From assembly GCA_029962745.1 (NCBI GenBank), contig CM057154.1:2693031-2757030 (forward strand): a stretch of DNA of 64,000 nt, read 5' to 3'. A program made the position numbers and the translations under genes. The DNA is from Echinometra lucunter (lineage: Eukaryota; Echinodermata; Echinoidea; Camarodonta; Echinometridae). The notes under the pieces were generated by a model, which did not search any database, was not told the origin of the DNA, and saw only the letters and a program-made list of their open reading frames with translations. This document shows, piece by piece, positions 1 through 64,000 of this stretch. How positions within the stretch are numbered: the first letter of the stretch is position 1; every line of letters starts with the position of its first letter.

Positions 1-32
1 CCATCTATGAGCAAAGCAAGGTGTGGACCTAC

Positions 33-56440
<56,408 letters not shown>

Positions 56441-57363
56441 TCTGTCGAAATTTTGTCGAATTTCTACATGGGCTTGCCGACGACAGCGGTGAGTTGATTT
56501 CATTCAGAAAATTTATTTATGAAATAAAGCGCCCTCTGTGATTGACACTGTGAACTCGGATTCGGAAGTGATGTCATGTGAAAACATAAACATGTAACAT
56601 GAACCGGAACATGAACTGTCCATAATTTTATCAACATGAACTGTGTTTATACTTTCATTAAGTTAATCGACATCGTCGATTGACTTAATAAATTCGACGT
56701 TGGGTTGTCATTTTCTTTCGTTCTCGCCAGTACATAACACCCATGGTTCCAATACCATGCGTAAAGGGTTTCAGACAAGGAAGAACCATGTGTGAAATTG
56801 CTGCACCATGCGTGGCAACAAGGGTAAAAAAATATTGGAGTATATATTCCTAACAATAATGATAAATGTCACAGATTGTTTTGCTTTTTGGCAATGTATT
56901 TTTACTCTTATGCCATTTGTAGACAACTCCTGCTTACCAAGAAGTATTTTTCATCCTTTTACTACAGCATATCCTGCCGCCACACCTAACTTTAGGTGTT
57001 ATTCCGTAAAACTTCCGAAACTTCCACACTTTGCGCAGAGTGGGAACCGTGTGTGGATTTTTTTTCTAGTGAGAACACTGCCTATTACCGCCTTTCAAAA
57101 CTCATTGAGGCATGATGCATGAGGAAACTGAACTTGAATCTTTTCAAGTCCTCTCCCATATCAATTTGACTTGAATAAGGACATGCATTTAATCACAAAT
57201 ATTTTATTTTTAAAACAAGATTTTCACTTTACTTTCACTCAGATGATAAAACGAACATACTGGCTACAATAGATTGACTATTAACTGTAACGTTACCTCC
57301 GCGTTACCTTATTTGTCATTTATCTTCGCAATGCCGGTACATGAAATGTTTGAACCCGACATG

Positions 57364-57892
57364 TTTAAAGGAAACCAACACCCTTTAGTCAAGTAGTTTT
57401 TAAATCCAAGCCGCAAGAGAGAATAAAACAGATCAAAGAAAATTTGAACGAAATCGGACACGGAATAACTTAAGTCATGCATATTATGAAAAATTTCTGC
57501 TTTTGACACTTCCATATATATTGGTGATATAATTTGCGGACAACTTTTTTTTGTACACAGAATTTCACATAATCATTGTTTATATCTTGAAGACCATGTG
57601 TTTCCATTGTCCTTATCCCAAATATGGAGAAAACTCATAAATTATATATCTTCAGTTTGGCTTAAGAAAATCAAAATTTTGAATTATGTGTGTAGACCTA
57701 CACTGTACAAAACATGTTATGAGTAATTGTCTACAAAATGATGTCTTCAATAGCGATAGGTCTATAGTCATATTGAAATAGCATAACTTTCTTATTCCGT
57801 GTCTGATTTCGTTTAAATTTTGCTGATCTGTTTTATTCAGTTTTAGCTTCGATTAAAAAACTACTTGACTTGAGGGTGTTGGTTTCCTTTAA
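57364..57892. mobile_element. TIR/foldback element (TTTAAAGGAAACCAACACCC)
   Basis: ~529 bp. TTTAAAGGAAACCAACACCC matches the inverse GGGTGTTGGTTTCCTTTAA, and the inverted repeat continues about 100 bp (GTCAAGTAGTTTTTAA, AAACAGATCA, AAATCGGACACGGAATAA). Confidence 0.87.
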
Positions 57893-59734
57893 TAAAACGA
57901 ACGTACTGGCATAGGCACCGGAAGCGCGCGGGGGGGGGGGGGGGGGGCCCCGGGGGTGGCAGGAGGAGCATTTTCGCCCAAAACTTGTGCACAAAAGTAT
58001 ACTTTCAACCAAACACAATCTTTTGTCAGATTATATTCGTTGGGGATACGACCGACTGCTAGATATTGGTGAAGAAGACAGAGGCTTCTTGTATCAAATC
58101 CAGGGGATTTTGCAAATCCCTAATAAATCCAAATCCAAATAGCATAGGCACCGCCGCGCCGGAAGCGGGGGGGGGGGCAGGACGGGCGGTCGCCCTCCGA
58201 CGAAAAAGTGGAGGAACAAGACGCATTTTCGTCCCACCCCCCCCCCAAAAAAAAGAAAAAAGAAAAGTGATACCGGGTACAATGCATTACCCATTACTTC
58301 TTGTCTTTAAATTGTCAGCTGATAGTGATATAACTCTTTAATTGAAACAGTTAGCAGCCCCCCTGTTGATCGGCGAGCAAAAAAAAAAAATAAAGTTTTT
58401 TTTTTTAAATTAAAAAAAAAAAAACTTTCATCGAGTCCACTTCACATAACTTACCCTGCCCCAACCTTCGAAATGAACGTTAAAAGTAAATATGCCACTT
58501 CTCAATTACTCCAATACTGAATTTTAGTGTGCAGAAAATGCCATATTCATGCATGAATTTTCAAAAATCTCCCTACTGTGCAGGAGGGGGGGGGGGGCCT
58601 TCCCTCGCCTTGCCCCCCCATACGCTACTTCTCATATAAGTTATCCCTAATACTGAATTTTAGTGTGCAGAAAATGCCATATTCATGAAGTATTTTCAAA
58701 AATCCCCCCCCCACTCGGCCGCTTCGCTCCCTCGCCTTGCACCCCCCCCCCCCCCCCCCCCGTTGAAAATTCCTGGCTACGCCAGTGGTTAGCAGCGTTT
58801 TGCAATCTCCAAATGATCTTTATAGATCAAATTAAATCTTCATCTTTTGGAATGTTCTGAAATTTTCACTGGTGGAAGCATTTTCTTTTTACCCCCCCCC
58901 CCCCTTCCCCCGTTTTTAATGAAATGAGCTTGATACTACATGTATTTTGGATTTCCATTAGCATAGTTTCTCTGCGATGAAGTAAAGAGGTCATAATTTT
59001 TGCAAAGTTAGCAATATTATCGCATTCGATGGATTAACTATTCGCGTCTTTTCTTTGAATATTATGCAGTCACCCTTTTAATTAACGAGAGAAGAAATCC
59101 TGTTGAGCGAAATCGGTATCAATGTTTGTTTGTGTGTGTGTTTTTTTAAAATCTGAATCTCTCTGTAAAGATTTTTGTAAGATATGCTGTAGTATTTGCT
59201 TAAGACAACTGCATTAGGTCTGGAAGTGTTTGATGAATGTCGCCATCTCACGTTAGGACGTATCGTTTTGTCACAACTGCATTATCCTAAATCATAACTC
59301 TTTGTAAATTGACAAAATTGATATTATTCATCTTACAGACCTGTTAAGCAGCCCAAATTCCCCCCTTCTTAGGTTTGATTCACAGTTGTGTAAAAAAGAA
59401 GTTCATGGGCAAAATCGCTCAAAATTAGTTTAATCACCTATTATTTGCAATGCGAATTACAAGTCTAGTAAAATCATGGAATTATATATAACAGTGCACA
59501 CCGTTTCCAGGACGGGGGGGGGGGTCGAAGTCCGAGTTTCGATGTGATTGAGAGAGCGGAGAGAGAGGAAGAAAGAGAAAGAGAGGGGGGGGGGGGGGAT
59601 GGGGAGATGGATCCTGCTGGCCTGGGTCGTTAGAATTTTACTGCGTATTGCTGAATATGTTTTCCAGTTTGCTTAATAGGGAACTCCAATACTATAGGTG
59701 CCTATATTATTTTTAGGGGCATGAATTGATACCA

Positions 59735-60058
59735 GGGGAGTGTTTTATAAAGCTGTTCGTAAAGTTACTCATGACTTTACGACCGACTTGAATATGAAGT
59801 GTCAAATGAGATGCCCAAAGTTTTTCCTGACGTGTTAACAAAGTGTGACTGCATTTCCCATAATCTCAATTAAATTCTGGCAAAAATATACTTCGCAATA
59901 AGAATGTTTGTAAAGGACAGTAATGTCATTCTTCGTTCGCATATTTCACCTTTAGCTGGTGCGATTTATAACAATTGAGAATTCCATTTTATTTGCCATA
60001 TTCAAGTCGTTTGTAAAGTCATTCGTAATTTTGCGAACAGCTTTATGAAACAGCCCCT
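59735..60058. mobile_element. Foldback element (AAAGCTGTTCGTAAAGT family)
   Basis: ~324 bp, GGGGAGTGTTTTATAAAGCT ... AGCTTTATGAAACAGCCCCT, with ACTTGAATATG near both arm ends. Related copy at 41825. Confidence 0.8.
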
Positions 60059-61164
60059 CAGTCCTGTATCATGAGAGTGCACGAGTGCGGTGTTTTTTTG
60101 TTTTACCCGGCAGCTATAAAAAGGCAAATATAAAACTGAACCCACCTTCCTGCGACACTTTGATCGTTCATGGCCTATAACCTGAAACGACGATAGTGCA
60201 TCGACGTGCCTTCGAACCCATGTCTCCAGATTTAATTACCACTAAACCGCCGTACTTTTTCATTTATTTGAAAATGAACCATGAGGGAGGTAAAGGGGGG
60301 GGGGGGCGAGGGTTTGACCCCAAAACTCATCAAAACTTATATGTGAATTTAAATTCCCTAGTCTTTTGCTTTATTATTTTTTTCATACTATAGTTTTGAA
60401 AGATTCCTCTCTCGTAATTCATGCAACATGATATAAATTTTGGCCCACTACTTCTTTTGAAAAATATGAACTATCGTTCGGCATTTATTCATCAATACAC
60501 TTTATTATCATACTTTCATAGTCAAATGAGTATCTTATTTTTTACTTCTTTCTCTCATCTCCCGGCCCGATATCTATATACTTGAAATACGTCTCCTTTC
60601 ATATATTTTGATTCATTATTTTTTTATGTGTAAATATGTGAAAGAAATTAGATAGAGCACAGCATTATCTGCGTCTACTAAAAAGAAATAAATTTCGCCT
60701 CCGCCAGATTAACGGAAAAGTAGACTAAAACCGTCGATTTAAAAAAAAATAACAAAAAGCAATATTCATTTCAATTGTCTTCATGATTATCTAGATTTGA
60801 AAGATAGGTAATCTGTGAGGAGATCTGTTGAAGCATTGTTGTCCCTCCTAACGGAAGTGTCACTAGAGTCAACATGGGGTGCAATTGCCCCCCCCCCCCC
60901 TTCACAACTTCTGTCTGCAAAATCAGATAACCTAAAGCTTTTTCCTTATCCCCATAAGTAATCTTCGATCATGAGGAGAGCACCCCCTCCCGTTATCAAT
61001 AACACTTTTGTTAGGGGGAGAGGTGGTCTTTACGCGTTATACCATGGAGTTGGAATCTCCTCGGTTATACCTTTCAGACGTGATTAAGAATGTCAAACTG
61101 ATCCCTGTGTCTGCCCTCGTCTCCCAAATTCATAATCCTCCCACCTATATCTCCGGTGGTGAGA

Positions 61165-61440
61165 TTAGTCGTCGAGAAGGTTACAGTTCGTTATTCCGAA
61201 GGTTCGAATATTCCGAAAGCTTGTTTGTCCGAAGGTTCGTTAGTCCGAAAATGAAAAAAAGGTTCGTTATTCCGAAGGTTCGTTAGTTCGTTAGTTATTT
61301 TCGGACTAACGAACCTTACTTTATTTTCGAGCTATCGAACCTTCGGAATAACGAACCTTTTTTTCATTTTCGGACTAACGAACCTTCGGAATAACGCCAC
61401 AAATGTTCGGATTAACGAACCCTTTTTCATCTTAATACGT
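61165..61440. repeat. Foldback array of TTCCGAAGGTTCGTTAGT motifs
   Basis: GGTTCGTTATTCCGAA and GGTTCGTTAGTCCGAAA units on the plus strand are followed by their inverse (CGGACTAACGAACCTTCGGA), giving a long palindrome with short tandem arms. Confidence 0.85.
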
Positions 61441-61528
61441 CCTTTTTCATCTTAATACGTCCTCTGCCTGTTATCGAGGGGGGGGGGGGGGGGAGAGCCA
61501 AATAATTCTCGGTAACTAAGTTTAGAAT

Positions 61529-62092
61529 CAGTGGCGTTGCAAGGATTTCATTTTAGGGGGCGGTGGTGAGCACGCGAATCGTGCGAAACACTTACTGAGC
61601 GCGCGAAACGGCTCTCTAGGGGGGGGGGGGCAGGTTGCAGGGAGGGGGAGTTTCCGCTACTTACAGTATAAACTTACGTTGCCTACTGACACTACTTAAT
61701 CATTAACTCTACTCATTTGACGTTCATTTTTATGGTAATTCTGCTTCATGATCTTGTGCATTTAATGTTTAATGCCCCCCCCCCCCCCATTTCAGGCAGA
61801 AAACATAAGAAGAGCGGGTGCACACAAGGAACGATTCAAAGAAACGTCGGAGCTTCCGCACTTCGAATTTTTTCTCTTCCCCCCCCCCCCCCCGATAACA
61901 GGCAGAGAACGTAAGAAGAGCAGGAGCAGGCAAGGAACAATTCGAAGAAAACGTCGGAGCTTCCGTGCTTCGCGCGGGAGGGGGAAAACTCCCCCTCATA
62001 TGGAGCGCCTTTCGCGCGCTCATTATTAAGTGTTTCGCACACTTCGCGTGCTCACTACTACCCCCCTAAACTGAAATCCTAGTTACGCCACT
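61529..62092. mobile_element. hAT-like TIR element
   Basis: ~564 bp with CAGTGGCGTTGCAAGGATTT at one end and AAATCCTAGTTACGCCACT at the other, inner GGTGAGCACGCGAA / TTCGCGTGCTCACTACT. CAGTGGCG-type ends are usual for hAT elements. Contains three poly-G/C tracts and no intact transposase. Confidence 0.78.
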
Positions 62093-62344
62093 ATATTCTA
62101 GACGGAATTACCGGGAAATATTTGGCTTTGCCCCCCTCCCCCCTCTGATAACAGGCACCTGTTACGCCGCTGCAACGAGGCGCCTTAAACCACTCGACGG
62201 CGGCACCTGATGAAAGAAAAAAAAAGTCGGTCTCGCGGGCCTTCGGCCTCGCGGGCCTTCGGTCTCGCGGGCTGTCACCGTCATTACCAGTACATCATAA
62301 CATTTGCATCACCACAGCATCTTCGGTGACAGCCCGCGAGACCA

Positions 62345-62476
62345 GGGGAGCGTTTCATCAAGAGTTTTGTCGGTGAAAATCACCGACAAAAAGCTACTGA
62401 AAATACTCGTATCTGATTGGCTGAAAGCAAATTAGTCGGTGAAAACCACCGACTAATTGTTTCATGAAACGCCCCC
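62345..62476. mobile_element. Foldback MITE (GGGGAGCGTTTCATCAAGAG family)
   Basis: Arms GGGGAGCGTTTCATCAA / TTTCATGAAACGCCCCC with TTGTCGGTGAAAATCACCGA; loop ATCTGATTGGCTGAAAG. Confidence 0.85.
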
Positions 62477-63600
62477 ATGGTAATGACAATGATCTGGTAT
62501 CATCCGACACTAGAATTAAGTGCTAATCAAATTCATTCACCAAAACATATTAGATTCCGATATGACATCCATTTGATACTTTAGATCCAAACTATGGAAA
62601 GCTTTGCCTGACCAAATACAAAACTCACTTTCGTTGCAAACGTTTTCTCATAAGGTAAAACTGCACATATAAAATTACCCGCTAGGCATGACTTGTGTAC
62701 TTTATTCTGGTGTACAGTATTATACTTAGAAGCAGTATGTTGTGATTTGACTGTATGTTACCTATACGATTATTCAATATGGATGTCATTGACTTCTTTA
62801 ATTACCGTTCCATGAATGTGCGTGAACCATTGGCGTAAATCCCGGGGGGGGGGGATACATACACACTTTTTTGAGGGGGGGGGGGGGATGGTGTGCACAA
62901 ACAGGAAAAAATGATATAGTAATTAAGCAGTTGGTGAATTTTTTTATAAAAATGTCATAAATGACGGTCATATCGTGGAATTTTTATTTGAAATGCTCTT
63001 AAAAACCATAACAGTAGTTATTTTTTCGCTCGCTCGCAAAATAGGGTAAATGTATGAAATATGGGACCGTAAGGAATGAGGGACCCTTGAACTATCTTGC
63101 CCTACCTGGCTAAGTGAAATCAACCAATAACTGAAATAGCGCCTTATACAGTCATGGAGGTTATTATTCATCCGGTCTTTATAGTTCAGTGAAGTCAAAC
63201 ATCTGATGATGATGGGTGTATCCCAACGAAACGTAGCGAAGATTTATCTACAGTAAGTTTCGGTTCTTGATTTATAATTTTGACTTCAACCTTATATAAT
63301 GTTTGTAAAGATTTTCTTATATTTGATCTACTTTTAGTACTGTCATCTTGTATTCGGCGTCCCCAACACAGACTCCTCTTGTCACGTGTTCGCCATCATC
63401 TTTGTATTTTGTATATTGGATTTATGCATGTTACTGTTATTGTATCAGAACGAAATCAAATAATGTGAATTTTAATCAGTCCTCAATATTACAGAAATAA
63501 TGTGTGGTGACGAGAGTATTTACAAGAGACGATGATCAGATGTGTCCCTTCAAGGCTCCAAAACCATGTAAACTTTCAAAGACACAAAAAACGCTCGAAT

Positions 63601-63601
<1 letters not shown>

Positions 63602-63638
<37 letters not shown>
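63602..63638. repeat. GA dinucleotide repeat
   Basis: GAGAGAGA run in the 5' flank; a GAAA repeat follows at 63741-63775. Confidence 0.92.
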
Positions 63639-63641
<3 letters not shown>

Positions 63642-64000
63642 CAAAGAAACGAGAAAGGAACATTTCAACAAGAAGAAAAACTGCAACCAAAATGGAGTTA
63701 GAAAGAAATGATGCTCATTTAGTAAGGTTATAACCGAAGAATGAAAGAAAGAAAGAAAGAAAGAAAGAAAGAAAAAAAAAACATTTGAAAGAGGGCGCTT
63801 GGTATCTTTTTCCCGAACAATCTCCTACTTCGCCATATGGGGTCAACACGCTTGGCTCTTGCCCGCACAAGAGATCTCGGACTCGTCTATGGCACGCCAT
63901 AAGGGAATCAAATTAAAATATATTACACTTGAACAAATATATGTTTCTTTTTCACTAAACCATTTCCCTCCAGCAAATTTATATTTCACTTCTTTAAAAA

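Larger units (their letters stand above)
56441..64000. other. NF1 5' flank, no supported gene
   Basis: Apart from the listed elements (57364, 59735, 61165, 61529, 62345) I see no coding exon. Frequent 9-22-bp poly-G or poly-C tracts (57928, 58177, 58583, 58742, 59514, 59587, 60297, 60890, 61480, 61620, 61777, 61880, 62848, 62877) occur beside TGGCGTA/TACGCCA-type ends, suggesting old hAT-like insertions. No TATA box or 5' UTR intron could be assigned. 62600-63480 holds nothing I recognise beyond the CTGATGA...CGAAACGT motif. Confidence 0.6.

Noticed and set aside
56808..57122. 104-codon plus-strand frame as a divergent neighbour gene
   Set aside because: No recognisable domain, no supporting splice or promoter context, ordinary length for chance in this composition.

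Overview
This is eukaryotic genomic DNA, AT-rich, with long introns, dense short repeats, many microsatellites and two 500-base runs of N. The dominant feature is one gene on the minus strand, an orthologue of neurofibromin (NF1), the Ras GTPase-activating protein. I can place 41 coding exons in transcript order, from the start codon at 56440 down to position 33. They give about 1,860 codons, roughly the first two thirds of the protein by comparison with vertebrate NF1 as I remember it; the C-terminal HEAT-like part lies beyond position 1. The repeat content (TTAA-flanked MITEs, tRNA-derived SINEs ending in ATT or CAA runs, minisatellite-cored elements, foldback elements with a CCAAT-type loop) suggests a marine invertebrate deuterostome, most likely an echinoderm such as a sea urchin. 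The species call is inference.

Layout. 56441-64000 is the 5' flank: foldback and hAT-like elements and many poly-G/C tracts, no gene I can support. 56386-56440 is exon 1, whose donor is lost in the gap 55886-56385. Intron 1 (to 49429) is a repeat graveyard. Exons 2-12 (49428-31192) encode the N-terminal helical repeats. Exons 13-19 cover the cysteine/serine-rich region, exons 20-26 the stretch up to and including the tubulin-binding region, exons 27-33 the catalytic GAP domain, exons 34-37 the Sec14-like lipid-binding module, exons 37-39 the PH-like module, and exons 40-41 the first HEAT-like part of the C-terminal half. The arginine finger, the FLR arginine and the conserved lysine of the GAP domain are all present, so the catalytic core looks functional.

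Three things stand out. First, at least five NF1 exons (2, 13, 26, 27, 29) have a partial, same-strand copy of themselves including or close to a splice site in the neighbouring intron; the exon 29 copy could be spliced in frame to add 25 residues inside the GAP domain. One exon 27 copy is split by a 784-bp TIR element carrying a THAP-like zinc-finger remnant, with an exact empty-site comparison available in the same window. Second, apparent single-base frameshifts are confined to exons between 30.1 and 36.2 kb, which points to a poorly polished stretch of assembly or a damaged allele. Third, the introns hold recurrent element architectures: five ~420-bp TTAA...TTAA elements, several 130-165-bp foldbacks sharing GGGG..TTTCAT ends with a CCAAT-type loop, and two families with ~150-bp tandem cores ending in GACGGACG runs plus a terminal hairpin.
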